This document shows positions 51,972 through 61,491 of a DNA stretch of 64,000 bases, piece by piece (the first letter of the stretch is position 1; the number at the start of each line of letters is the position of its first letter). A model generated the notes under the pieces. The model saw only the letters and a program-made list of their open reading frames with translations, did no database searches and was not told the origin of the DNA. Position numbers and translations under genes: made by a program. The stretch is from Lachnospiraceae bacterium (lineage in GTDB: Bacteria; Bacillota; Clostridia; Lachnospirales; Lachnospiraceae), in the NCBI GenBank assembly GCA_016293925.1, contig JAEDCX010000001.1, forward strand, positions 45,134-109,133, in the 5' to 3' direction.

Positions 51972-53516
51972 TCAAACAGATGCTTTCTCCGCTGTTTTCA
52001 ACGCCAGAAGTGCCATCCCTTCTTTTCCCGGCAAATCCACCCGGATCTGCCCCGATGCGTCAGAACACACCGTTTTTCTGGTCATTTCCCAGGTATCGAT
52101 GATGTCCACCCTGTATACACCATCCTCCGGCAGATCCATTATTCCCACCGAAGTACATTCTTTCTCAAAATAACGGATATACGCATCCTTGCCGCAATGA
52201 CCGAGACATGGTCTGTGCCTCAGCAGAAACGGCAGAATTCTCTCGGTAGGTAAATGGATCAGATTCCGCGCAAAAAAATCATCCTTCCACTGCTCCGGAA
52301 CTCCCTTCACCTTCATCTCCTCAATCATATCCACCGTAAGTGCGCCAACCCCTTCCGTAACAGCCTCCAACGGTCCGGGCAGTTCATCCATGATCGTACG
52401 CAGGAACGCAATGCGCTCCGGGCTTTTTCCCTTCAACACTCCGCCTTTCGCCCACCAGAGAATCTCATCCTCAGAATAGAATGTCTCTCCATGGGTACAA
52501 TATCCGCCGTACACCATGGCTGTCCAAAAACGATGGGTCATCTCCCTGGCAGACAGATTTCCCCAACTATGTACAATATTCCCTTCGTAACGACATTCAT
52601 CAAACACCACCGGTTTCCCGTATTTACGCTGCAACTCCGGCACTTCGTTCACATTTGTATCCTGTATACAGCAATGGGTAATCCAGTCCTGGCTGAAATC
52701 CCAGTAGGGGAAACAGTTATGGTTGCTCAACAGATGACCATAGGGATCCTGCTCTGCCACAAACCTGGTCATGACATCCCAGTCCTCCGTGGTCAGACCG
52801 GCAAACAGATCATACTCATTTGCCATACTCCACCACAGATTCGGGTATGCGGCAAGTCTTCTCAGCAGATAGTCGAGATATATCAGATTGTTCTCCACCC
52901 CCATCTCGGCAAATCCCCACCTGTCATAGGGATGAAACAGAATCAGATCTCCCTGTATGCCCATATCATCCAGCTGAGTGATCCGGGTCTCCAGATTATG
53001 CCAATATTCGTAACATGGTTTATGCACATCCCAGACTCCGTTTGTCTTCCGGAACGGATAATATTTCGGCTCATTGTGATTAAAGTCATAATGCTTCGGA
53101 AACACGCAGAAGCGGATCTTGTTAAAAGGAGCATTCCGAAGGGTATTCATGGTTGTCTGAATCAGACTCTCCTCCTGATGAATCAGGGCATATACTGTGG
53201 TTCCGTAGGGCGTAAACCATGTTCCGTCCGCATGTTTGAAATGTAATCCTTCTGCCTTGACAATGCCATGACGGTTTGGCGAAGCGTCACACCATTCGAC
53301 ACCGGATTCCTGCAGTGCACCGGATACCTGCCAGGTATATTTCCCGCATTGCTCCGGGAGAAAACGAACCACATAATTCCCAGCGCCATCATAGAATCCC
53401 TTTACCTGCTGTGTTTTCCCGTTGCAGGCAAATGTTGCAGACACATCCACCTGTGCTTCGCTTCCCTTCGGAGCATCACCTTTCAGTCTTATCTCAAAAA
53501 CTTCATACTGTTTCAT
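51972..53516 (-). CDS. DUF5060/DUF4038-type glycoside hydrolase (GH140-like)
   Basis: This 514-residue protein has an N-terminal DUF5060-like beta domain (EVFEIRLKGDAPKGSEAQVD) and a TIM-barrel catalytic domain. Likely catalytic acids are Glu in WWSMANEYDLFAG and Glu in PVVFDECRYEGN. The barrel also has NKIRFCVFPKHYDFNH and ILFHPYDRWGF, typical of DUF4038/GH140-like proteins; GH140 includes apiosidases. No signal peptide is present. GACAGGAGAAGCGGT precedes the ATG. It follows the HAD gene by 44 bases and lies near the LacI regulon. The exact sugar is unknown. Confidence 0.85.
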   Translation of the reverse strand: MKQYEVFEIRLKGDAPKGSEAQVDVSATFACNGKTQQVKGFYDGAGNYVVRFLPEQCGKYTWQVSGALQESGVEWCDASPNRHGIVKAEGLHFKHADGTWFTPYGTTVYALIHQEESLIQTTMNTLRNAPFNKIRFCVFPKHYDFNHNEPKYYPFRKTNGVWDVHKPCYEYWHNLETRITQLDDMGIQGDLILFHPYDRWGFAEMGVENNLIYLDYLLRRLAAYPNLWWSMANEYDLFAGLTTEDWDVMTRFVAEQDPYGHLLSNHNCFPYWDFSQDWITHCCIQDTNVNEVPELQRKYGKPVVFDECRYEGNIVHSWGNLSAREMTHRFWTAMVYGGYCTHGETFYSEDEILWWAKGGVLKGKSPERIAFLRTIMDELPGPLEAVTEGVGALTVDMIEEMKVKGVPEQWKDDFFARNLIHLPTERILPFLLRHRPCLGHCGKDAYIRYFEKECTSVGIMDLPEDGVYRVDIIDTWEMTRKTVCSDASGQIRVDLPGKEGMALLALKTAEKASV

Positions 53517-53560
53517 ACCGCTTCTCCTGTCATTCTATCAAGCCATCCCGGAATATCATC

Positions 53561-54208
53561 TCACGTAAAATACGCAATCAATTCCTCCGGCCTGCGTACG
53601 ATATTCGTGGCTCCGCATTCCCTCAGGAAGGCTTCTCCGCGAAAGCCCCAATCCACCATGATTGCATCCATTTCCGCATTTTGGCTCGTCAGATAATCCA
53701 CCTCGGAGTCTCCGATGTAAACCGCGTCCTCCCTGGGGATTCCCAATTCTTCCAGAACTGCCATGACGCTATCCGGTGCGGGCTTTCTGGCGATTCCCGC
53801 CTTCTCTCCTGCCGCAGCATCAAACAGACCCGGAAAATACTGCGCAATCAATGCTTGCACTGCAACGTCCACTTTATTCGAGACCACTGCAGTTTTCACT
53901 CCCAGTCTCCGCAGTTCCCGGATTGTCTCCGCAATCCCTTCATACGGTCTGGTTTTCACAGTACAGTGTTCTCTATAATACACCACAAAGGACTCCATTA
54001 CCCGGTTTACGGTTTCCGGTGTACTGCCTTCTGCCACAGCCTGCTCTAACAGTCTTCTGATTCCGTTCCCTACAAAACGACGTATCTCCTCCAGACTTCT
54101 TGCCGGCATACCATATTCCCGTAATATATGATTCGTACTGTCCGCCAGATCCTCCAATGTGTTCAGGATCGTTCCGTCCATATCAAAAATCGCTGCTCTG
54201 TATCTCAT
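53561..54208 (-). CDS. HAD family phosphatase (phosphoglycolate phosphatase-like)
   Basis: This 215-residue HAD enzyme has motif I AAIFDMDGTILNTLEDL, motif II AVVSNK, Lys in IARKPAPDS and motif III VYIGDSEVDYLTS. The helical cap resembles the Gph/PgmB-like group. The substrate could be phosphoglycolate or a sugar phosphate. ATG 54208 (MRYRAAIF) follows GGAG with six-base spacing; the ATG four codons earlier overlaps that site. It lies between the second ABC exporter gene and the GH gene, same strand. Confidence 0.9.
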   Translation of the reverse strand: MRYRAAIFDMDGTILNTLEDLADSTNHILREYGMPARSLEEIRRFVGNGIRRLLEQAVAEGSTPETVNRVMESFVVYYREHCTVKTRPYEGIAETIRELRRLGVKTAVVSNKVDVAVQALIAQYFPGLFDAAAGEKAGIARKPAPDSVMAVLEELGIPREDAVYIGDSEVDYLTSQNAEMDAIMVDWGFRGEAFLRECGATNIVRRPEELIAYFT

Positions 54209-54263
54209 ACCAATCTCCATTCCACGGACGCTTTCACGTCGAAGAAATCATTCCGCGGGCACA

Positions 54264-56540
54264 CTACCGCCCTGCCGCTCCTGACATTCCGGGTGGTGGT
54301 CCGGGAGGTCCCTGATGTCCATGGGGACCCGGGGGCATATCCGGCGTCTCTGACCTCAGCCCCATATTTCCGCTCATCTGTGCCTGAACAAGATGATAGT
54401 AGATTCCCTTCTTCTCCATCAATTCCTCGTGACTGCCCACTTCCGCAATATGATGTCCGTCAATCACCACCAGCCGGTCTGCGTCTTTCAGAGTTGACAA
54501 ACGATGGGCAATCGCAAATGTGGTTCGCCCCTTCGTCAGGCGTCCCAGCGCCCTCTGGATCAGGTACTCACTCTCCGTGTCCAGACTTGCAGTTGCCTCG
54601 TCGAGAATCAGAAGTCTCGGATTCCCCAGCATTGCTCTCGCAATGGCGATTCTCTGCTTCTCTCCTCCGGACAGATTGCCGCCGTGCTCACCCACATATG
54701 TCTGGTATCCATCCGGCAGCTTCGTAATAAATTCATGGGCATTTGCCATCTTCGCAACCCGGATCACATCCTCAATAGACGCATCCGGACGGGCATACGC
54801 AATGTTCTGATAGATACTTCCCGCAAACAGGATGTTCTCCTGCAGGACAACCCCAAGCTGATTATGATAATCAGCCAACTTGATCTTCTTCATGTCGATT
54901 CCATCCACCAGAATCTGTCCGTCATCCACTTCATACAGATGCATCAGCAGATTAATCAATGTGGATTTTCCTGTTCCGGATGCACCCACCAGACCGATCA
55001 TCTCCCCTTTCTTCACCGTCAGGTTCACATCCTCCACAACAGGCTGATAGGACTGATATCCGAAAGAAGCATGCCGGAAAGTAATCTCCCCTTCAATCTC
55101 ATGGCAGATACAGTCCTCCCCATCCACAATGGTTGGCTCCTGTTCCATGACATCCCCAATACGTTCCAAGCTGGTCAGCAGGTTCATCAATGCACGGGGC
55201 ATGTTACTCATCCAGTTAATATACTGATACAACAGACCGGTATAATTCACAAACTGAATCAGTTCACCGGGTGTCATATCACCCAATAATACGCTCCGGC
55301 CTCCGATAAAGGTTACGAAATAGATTCCAATCCCCATGAGAAACGACAAAGCCGGGAAAAATACTGCGAAGAATACCTCGTTGCTTCTCTGTACTCTGGC
55401 AAACTCTTCCGTAGTTTCGTTGAATCGCTCGGATTCTTTTTTCTCCTGGCCGTAGGATTTCACAACAGACATTCCCGAGATCACATCCTGCAGACGATTG
55501 TTCATGTTATCGCTCTTAGTCCCCTGCAGGCGGTATCTTTTCCGGAAATTGCCCCGCAGTGACATCGACAGAAACAGGGACAACGGCGTGAACGCAAAGG
55601 CGATCAGCGCCATCTTCCAGTTCAGGATAAACATATAAACCGTCACAAACACAAACAGAATCACAATCGTGAAAAGATTACAGAAAACGCTCTCAAAGAA
55701 CATTTTTACCCGGTTGGTATCCATCATCACACGATTCATCAATTCTCCCGGACTTCTGTCCAAAATGAATGACAGAGACAGCGACTGGATCTTACGGAAT
55801 AGAGTTCCCCGTAAGTCCTCTGTAATGTATGCACCCATCTTCGAGCAATAGTAACTCTTCAGTGCGTTGACCAAAGCGATCCCCATAGTCAGTACAAACA
55901 TTGCCGCCAGCAGAAGCACAGCCGCCTTCACACTTCTTGTCTGGGCCAGAAGCACATCATCCACCAGGTGCTTCTGCACCACCGGATTCAGAATTGTTAT
56001 TCCGGTCGCAAGCAACATAAAGAAAACAATCATCAGCATCATCGGTACATGCCCCCTGAGCAATCCCAAAAAGGTTGCAATGGTACCCTTTTTCTTACCG
56101 CTGCAGTGGGGACATTCCTTGATACCCGGAAGTCCGCGACCGCATTTCGGGCAGGAATGCTCGTATTCGTTGCTGATCACATGCTCCGTTCTGCCGCTCT
56201 TCAGGATCTGCATTCCCCGGGACATATAGGAGAATCTAGTCAGGTGCTTGGCCGAATACCGTCCCACAATGGTCTGCACACCATCCTTTTCCACATATAC
56301 AAACCCACATGCAATCTGTGGTTCACTCTTCACGGAATCATATTCCTCCAGAGGATATACACCGGTCAGGGTTCCTTCCTCCAGCCGAAGAATCCTTCGG
56401 TTCGTCATAACGAAATAAGAATTGCGCCTGAAATGGCCCTGCATATCGATATCCAGAGGAAGAACATAATAAACCTCTTCCCCTTCCGCCAGGCCCAGAA
56501 GCCGCTTATTCTCTTCTGATAAATCATAGGTCAATATCAT
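54264..56540 (-). CDS. ABC exporter (fused permease-ATPase) with N-terminal PH-like and zinc-ribbon part
   Basis: This 758-residue half-transporter has an unusual front end. Residues 1-125 are a soluble domain with MTNRRILRLEEG, resembling bacterial PH-like domains. Then comes a zinc ribbon, CPKCGRGLPGIKECPHC. Six transmembrane helices follow at about 165-430. The ATPase has Walker A VGASGTGKSTLIN, signature LSGGEKQRIAIARA and Walker B RLLILDEATASLD. The C-terminal tail is Met-, Pro- and Gly-rich (PDMPPGPHGHQGPPGPPPG). It most likely forms a heterodimer with the sister protein encoded at 57152. Substrate unknown. Confidence 0.9.
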   Translation of the reverse strand: MILTYDLSEENKRLLGLAEGEEVYYVLPLDIDMQGHFRRNSYFVMTNRRILRLEEGTLTGVYPLEEYDSVKSEPQIACGFVYVEKDGVQTIVGRYSAKHLTRFSYMSRGMQILKSGRTEHVISNEYEHSCPKCGRGLPGIKECPHCSGKKKGTIATFLGLLRGHVPMMLMIVFFMLLATGITILNPVVQKHLVDDVLLAQTRSVKAAVLLLAAMFVLTMGIALVNALKSYYCSKMGAYITEDLRGTLFRKIQSLSLSFILDRSPGELMNRVMMDTNRVKMFFESVFCNLFTIVILFVFVTVYMFILNWKMALIAFAFTPLSLFLSMSLRGNFRKRYRLQGTKSDNMNNRLQDVISGMSVVKSYGQEKKESERFNETTEEFARVQRSNEVFFAVFFPALSFLMGIGIYFVTFIGGRSVLLGDMTPGELIQFVNYTGLLYQYINWMSNMPRALMNLLTSLERIGDVMEQEPTIVDGEDCICHEIEGEITFRHASFGYQSYQPVVEDVNLTVKKGEMIGLVGASGTGKSTLINLLMHLYEVDDGQILVDGIDMKKIKLADYHNQLGVVLQENILFAGSIYQNIAYARPDASIEDVIRVAKMANAHEFITKLPDGYQTYVGEHGGNLSGGEKQRIAIARAMLGNPRLLILDEATASLDTESEYLIQRALGRLTKGRTTFAIAHRLSTLKDADRLVVIDGHHIAEVGSHEELMEKKGIYYHLVQAQMSGNMGLRSETPDMPPGPHGHQGPPGPPPGMSGAAGR

Positions 56541-56567
56541 AATGTGCCTCGTTTCTTCTCAACATGC

Positions 56568-57110
56568 TTACAGGAACAGATCAAGCTTCTTCCGCTCCTT
56601 GTGGGACAGTTTCTCCACATCCGGAATCTCAAAACGATTCTCGTCAATATCAACAATCATCACTCTGTTCGAAGACAGGTGAACAACTCCGTTTCCTCCC
56701 ATCTGAATTGTAAAGCAACAGCTTCCCTTATCTGTATCCACATCCCAGTAAGCATATCCGTATTCTGTCTTGATCTGCCGGATCTTTGTGATGACCGGCA
56801 TGAAATATCTAAGATTCATCTGCTCTCTGAGCATTTCTGCGGTTTCGGGAGTCACATCGGTTATTTTCTCCACGATCCCGATTTCTTTTGTCTTATCGCC
56901 CACCGTACGGATAGACAGCAAATCCTCCGTACTCTGCACCGGAAACATTCTCACAACCTGCACTCTGTCGTACGTTTCCTCTCCTACCGTAAGACTAAGA
57001 AACCCTGTCCCGGTACGTTGAAACACTGCATTCTCTTTATTCAGATATCGAATCCGGAGCATCTCATCCGTTTCCTGCTCCATCTGTGATAATGTAAATT
57101 CTTTCTCCAT
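56568..57110 (-). CDS. DUF1854 protein
   Basis: This 180-residue soluble protein matches the DUF1854 family by its overall pattern: NAVFQRTGTGFLSLTVGEETYDRVQVVRMFPVQS, then ETAEMLREQMNLRYFMPVITKI and GYAYWDVDTDKG. It ends DVEKLSHKERKKLDLFL. It lies between the two ABC exporter genes, 27 and 41 bases from each, and GAGAGGAAAT precedes ATG 57110. DUF1854 genes are known to accompany ABC exporters; the biochemical role is unknown. It may be an accessory subunit. Confidence 0.8.
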   Translation of the reverse strand: MEKEFTLSQMEQETDEMLRIRYLNKENAVFQRTGTGFLSLTVGEETYDRVQVVRMFPVQSTEDLLSIRTVGDKTKEIGIVEKITDVTPETAEMLREQMNLRYFMPVITKIRQIKTEYGYAYWDVDTDKGSCCFTIQMGGNGVVHLSSNRVMIVDIDENRFEIPDVEKLSHKERKKLDLFL

Positions 57111-57151
57111 ATTTCCTCTCAATCCGCCATAATCGGCTCACCGTGCACGCA

Positions 57152-59500
57152 TCAGAATGTTTCACTCTGACGCTGAAGCGCTTTCGTCTGAAGTTCTAAC
57201 AGTTTGTAGTAGGTTCCCTTCTGCTCTTCCAGTTCCTTATGGGTTCCCCGCTCGGTAATCTCACCATTATCAATCACCACCAGATAGTCCGCATCCCGAA
57301 GTGTGGATAATCGGTGCGCAATGGATAATGTCGTTCTTCCCTGGACGAGATACCCCAGAGACTTCTGAATGATTCTCTCAGTCTCCGTATCTACACTGGC
57401 AGTTGCCTCGTCCAGAATCAGAATCTTCGGATCTGCCAGAATCGCCCTTGCGATCGAAATACGCTGTCTCTCTCCACCCGACAGACTCCTTCCGGTCGAT
57501 CCGATCATCGTATCGTATCCATCCGGCATTCTCATGATGAATTCATGCGCCCCGGCCAGTTTCGCCGCCTGCATGATTTCCACCATTCCGGCTCCTTCTT
57601 TGGCATATGCAATATTCTGCGCAACGGTTCCTGTGAAAATATAGGTATCCTGAGAAACCATGGCAACATTTCTGCGTAATTCGTCAAAGGACAAATCCTT
57701 GACGTTCACCCCGTCAATCAGAATGCTCCCCTCTCTGACATCGTACATACGCGAGATCAGGTTCACCAATGTTGTCTTTCCTGCTCCGGAGCGTCCAACA
57801 ATTCCGTACATCTTACCGCCCGGAATCTCTAGATCCAGATTCTTCAATACCGGCCTGTTACGGTCATATCCGAAGCTCATATTCCGAATCGAAATATCCC
57901 CCTTCATATTCCCCAGTACCACCGGCTTCTCCGGCTCCTGTACTTCCGGAATCGCATCAATGATCTCAAAGAGACGTTCCGCACTGTTCATGCTGTCCGC
58001 CCACCAGTTGTGCAGCCTGGAGAAGAAGTTCAGGGGCCCCTGTAACTGTCCCACATATCCGACAAACGTCATCAACACGCCCAGATTCATATTCTTACCG
58101 GACATCAGCAGGTAAACCCCCACGAACCATGCTCCCATGGTTGCAACACTCTGTGCGAACCCATATGTAAACTGGAAAAAATTCTGCCGGTACGTAATAT
58201 CAATCTCCCGGTCCCGAAGGTTGCGGTTCGTCTTGGTAAATCGCTCTATTTCCTTCTCTTCCTGCCCGAAGCTCTTCACCACCCTGGCACCTGTCAGATT
58301 ATCATTCAGGGCGTTATTCAGGGATCTCTCGGCCCGGTGTCTGCGGCCATACATCACATGGATCTTCGGCCGTAAATACACCCCCATGAGAATGAGAACC
58401 GGGAAAACCGCCAATGTCACAATGGACATGGACACGCTGATCCGAAGCATGACAACAATAGACGCAATCATGGTAAAGCCCTGGATCAGCACATTGGGTG
58501 CTCCATCAATGAAAAAATCAATGATCCGGTCTGCATCCGACATTACTCTGGTCATCAAACCGCCTGTCTGTCTGTTCTTATAGAAGCTGATGGACTGTTT
58601 TCCCATGGTGCCAAATACATCCTTTTTCATATCCCGGACAACTCCGACTACCATCTGGACAGTCCAGACCCCCTGCAGGATCTGCAACACCAGAAGCAGG
58701 AGCTTCGTCACCAGCATTGTCAGGATCAACAGCAACAGCGCAACCACAAAATCCGCATTCCGAATACCGATACTGTGCAGGAAATCCTCATTCTTCGCGA
58801 GAATCCTGTCATACAGAATTGTACCGTTCAAATACGGCCATACCAGGTTCAGTGCTGCGGTGATGATCGTTGCAATAATCAACAGCACAAACCGCACCTT
58901 GTATGGTTTGAAATAATCCATAACACGGAAAAAAATATTCTTACGATCCATACAATGCGGACAGATCTTCCGTTGCTCATCCGGATACATCCTGCCGCAT
59001 TTAGGGCAATACTCTTCCGTATGCTCCAATTGCTCGTAAACTTCCCCTCTGGATGTCTGTTCCAGCGCACGAACCAGATTGTGCATCTCATTCTTATATC
59101 GATTGGTGAAGCCACAAACCACCCGGTGTGCGGTTTCTCCCTTCTTCAAATATACGAAGATATTGCATCCGACGCCATCCTCTATCCATACCCTTTCCAG
59201 TTCCTCTACCGCCACATGTGTGACTTCCCACTCATGTTCTGCGTATTCGGCGGCCTCTGTATATCCTTTGTATACGTGAATGTTATTCCCGCGGTTCGGA
59301 TTGCAATCCGTAAAGATCCACAGATACTCCCGGTTCAGCACCAGTACAGTATCCTGGAATTCCCCTTCCGCATTCAGACCTGCCTTTGCCCAGCAGATGA
59401 TATCCTCTTCGGCAACCGAACGTTCCTCCAGTTGTTTCCGGATGTCCGAAGCTAATCTCTTCTTCTGCGCAATCCCGGTCGGACGCATTTTCTTACTCAT
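57152..59500 (-). CDS. ABC exporter (fused permease-ATPase), sister subunit
   Basis: This 782-residue half-transporter has the same architecture as that at 54264: an N-terminal soluble domain with VLNREYLWIFTDCNP, then a zinc ribbon CPKCGRMYPDEQRKICPHC. Transmembrane helices follow at about 200-480. The ATPase has Walker A VGRSGAGKTTLVN, signature LSGGERQRISIARA and Walker B KILILDEATASVD. Both ATPase sites look intact, so a heterodimer with two active sites is likely. ATG 59500 lies just after AAGGAGT with tight spacing. It is the first gene of the three. Confidence 0.9.
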   Translation of the reverse strand: MSKKMRPTGIAQKKRLASDIRKQLEERSVAEEDIICWAKAGLNAEGEFQDTVLVLNREYLWIFTDCNPNRGNNIHVYKGYTEAAEYAEHEWEVTHVAVEELERVWIEDGVGCNIFVYLKKGETAHRVVCGFTNRYKNEMHNLVRALEQTSRGEVYEQLEHTEEYCPKCGRMYPDEQRKICPHCMDRKNIFFRVMDYFKPYKVRFVLLIIATIITAALNLVWPYLNGTILYDRILAKNEDFLHSIGIRNADFVVALLLLILTMLVTKLLLLVLQILQGVWTVQMVVGVVRDMKKDVFGTMGKQSISFYKNRQTGGLMTRVMSDADRIIDFFIDGAPNVLIQGFTMIASIVVMLRISVSMSIVTLAVFPVLILMGVYLRPKIHVMYGRRHRAERSLNNALNDNLTGARVVKSFGQEEKEIERFTKTNRNLRDREIDITYRQNFFQFTYGFAQSVATMGAWFVGVYLLMSGKNMNLGVLMTFVGYVGQLQGPLNFFSRLHNWWADSMNSAERLFEIIDAIPEVQEPEKPVVLGNMKGDISIRNMSFGYDRNRPVLKNLDLEIPGGKMYGIVGRSGAGKTTLVNLISRMYDVREGSILIDGVNVKDLSFDELRRNVAMVSQDTYIFTGTVAQNIAYAKEGAGMVEIMQAAKLAGAHEFIMRMPDGYDTMIGSTGRSLSGGERQRISIARAILADPKILILDEATASVDTETERIIQKSLGYLVQGRTTLSIAHRLSTLRDADYLVVIDNGEITERGTHKELEEQKGTYYKLLELQTKALQRQSETF

Positions 59501-59620
59501 ACTCCTTCGTATCCTTTCGTCAAAGTGTCAGCAGTTTACATTATATTGTATTTTATCATGCTTCTCTACTCATTTTATGTACTTTTCCTATCATTTTTCA
59601 TAAAAGAATACTCCTCATCA

Positions 59621-59648
59621 AAAAGGGACCGCATTTGATCGCGGTCCC
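59621..59648 (-). terminator. Intrinsic terminator of trpB
   Basis: GGGACCGC (59625-59632) and GCGGTCCC (59641-59648) form an 8 bp stem. On the minus strand TTTTTGATG follows. Confidence 0.85.
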
Positions 59649-59688
59649 GCATCACTACCGTATTCTCCTGTCTGCTGCCCTGCCCCGG

Positions 59689-61059
59689 CTACTCTACCTT
59701 TGGCAGCATGCTCAGGCTCTTCCTGATTTCCTCGTCCGTCGGAACGTAATCAGCCATGTCACCGTCGTTGAATTTCTGGTATGCCACCATATCGAAATAC
59801 CCGGTTCCCGTCAGACCGAATACGATATTCTTCTCCTCACCGGTTTCCTTACACTTCATGGCTTCATCAATCGCCACCTTGATGGCATGGGAGCTCTCCG
59901 GTGCCGGAAGAATTCCTTCCACTCTGGCAAACATCTGTGCCGCCTTGAACACCTCCGTCTGCTCCACACTTCTGGCAGTGAGAATCCCATCCTCATACAG
60001 CTGTGACACAATCGAACTCATACCATGATACCGCAGACCACCCGCATGATTGGCGGATGGGATGAAGCTGCTGCCCAATGTATACATCTTGGCAAGCGGA
60101 CAGATCTTGCCCGTATCGCAGAAATCATATGCATAGATACCTCTTGTCAGACTCGGACAGGACGCCGGCTCCACTGCAATCATCTCATAATCCGCTTCGC
60201 CTCTTAAGACCTCCCCGGCAAACGGAGAGATCAAGCCGCCCAGATTGGACCCGCCACCTGCACATCCGATGATGACATCTGCCTTGATTCCGTATTTATC
60301 CAATGCAGTCTTGGTTTCCAAACCGATTACAGTCTGATGCAGCAATACCTGGGACAACACGGACCCAAGAACATACCGATATCCTTCCTGAGTGGTAGCC
60401 GCTTCCACCGCCTCGGAGATCGCGCACCCCAGGCTTCCTGTTGTTCCGGGGAACTCCTGATTGATCTTCCGTCCGATATTGGTGTTCATGGAAGGTGAGG
60501 GGGTCACAGTAGCACCATAGGTTCTCATCACTTCTCTACGAAACGGTTTCTGCTCGTAGGAAACCTTCACCATGTATACCTGACAATCCAGGTCAAAATA
60601 GGAACACGCCATGGACAGAGCGGTCCCCCACTGGCCTGCGCCTGTCTCTGTGGTTACGCCCTTCAATCCCTGTTTCTTCGCATAATACGCCTGTGCAATG
60701 GCGGAATTCAGTTTATGACTCCCGGATGTATTGTTTCCCTCAAATTTGTAATAGATATGCGCCGGGGTACCCAGCTTTTTCTCCAGACAGTATGCTCTGA
60801 CAAGCGGTGACGGGCGATACATCCTGTAGAAATCCTGAATCTCCTGTGGAATATCGAAATACGGAGTCCTGTCGTCCAACTCCTGCTTCGCCAGTTCTCC
60901 GCAGAAAATCGGTGCCAGCTCCTCCAGGGTAATGGGCTTCATGGTTGCCGGATTGAGTATCGGTGCCGGTTTATTCTTCATATCCGCCCGGACGTTGTAC
61001 CATTGCTTTGGCATCTCATTTTCTTCCAGATAAATCTTGTAAGGTATTTCTTTGCTCAT
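59689..61059 (-). CDS. trpB: Tryptophan synthase beta chain-like protein (TrpB2 type)
   Basis: This PLP enzyme condenses indole with serine to give tryptophan. The 456-residue length and the opening MSKEIPYKIYLEENEMPKQW identify the TrpB2 group, longer than TrpB1 (about 400). The PLP lysine is in NTSGSHKLNSAIAQ, with ETGAGQWGTALS and the phosphate-binding CAGGGSNLGG. It stands alone, without trpA or other trp genes in the window; TrpB2 proteins often act as stand-alone indole-salvage enzymes. GGAGGACAAGAGGA precedes the ATG. Confidence 0.93.
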   Translation of the reverse strand: MSKEIPYKIYLEENEMPKQWYNVRADMKNKPAPILNPATMKPITLEELAPIFCGELAKQELDDRTPYFDIPQEIQDFYRMYRPSPLVRAYCLEKKLGTPAHIYYKFEGNNTSGSHKLNSAIAQAYYAKKQGLKGVTTETGAGQWGTALSMACSYFDLDCQVYMVKVSYEQKPFRREVMRTYGATVTPSPSMNTNIGRKINQEFPGTTGSLGCAISEAVEAATTQEGYRYVLGSVLSQVLLHQTVIGLETKTALDKYGIKADVIIGCAGGGSNLGGLISPFAGEVLRGEADYEMIAVEPASCPSLTRGIYAYDFCDTGKICPLAKMYTLGSSFIPSANHAGGLRYHGMSSIVSQLYEDGILTARSVEQTEVFKAAQMFARVEGILPAPESSHAIKVAIDEAMKCKETGEEKNIVFGLTGTGYFDMVAYQKFNDGDMADYVPTDEEIRKSLSMLPKVE

Positions 61060-61074
61060 TCCTCTTGTCCTCCT

Positions 61075-61491
61075 CTATTGTCTCTCTGCATTCTTTTGGG
61101 TTGCATTATGTTCTTCCAGGAAAATCTTTCTTGTCACAAAATTAAAGATCATTACCACTGCGGTTACCAGAATCTTTGCAACCATATAGTGCATCTGAAC
61201 CGTATCCACCATAAGGTACATACCCAGCTCGTTCAGACCCAGCCCCACAATGCTTAAGCCTACAAATATGATAAACTGTTTTCCTGCACTGAGCCCTTCC
61301 CGTGCTCGGAACACATGACGCATACTTGCCACATAATTGAAGATCACCGAAACGGTAAAGGAGATACATGCGGAAAGCAGATACCATACCCCAAACAGTT
61401 CGGTTAACAGCCACAGGATCCCATAGTCAATGCAGAAGGACAGTCCACCCACGATTCCGAATTTCACAATCTGGATCATTAATCTTTTCAT
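61075..61491 (-). CDS. GtrA family membrane protein
   Basis: This 138-residue protein has four transmembrane helices. VKFGIVGGLSFCIDYGILWLL and FNYVASMRHVFR are GtrA hallmarks. GtrA-type proteins help move or use polyprenyl-linked sugars at the membrane. Its start overlaps the stop of the GT39-like gene by 4 bases, so the two are coupled and probably act on the same cell-surface glycan. It ends 15 bases upstream of trpB. Confidence 0.88.
   Translation of the reverse strand: MKRLMIQIVKFGIVGGLSFCIDYGILWLLTELFGVWYLLSACISFTVSVIFNYVASMRHVFRAREGLSAGKQFIIFVGLSIVGLGLNELGMYLMVDTVQMHYMVAKILVTAVVMIFNFVTRKIFLEEHNATQKNAERQ

Noticed and set aside
51235..51975. 246-codon minus-strand gene after the GH140-like gene
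   Set aside because: Most of it is antisense to the serine hydrolase and it passes through the terminator repeat; at most the first 60 codons could be a remnant.
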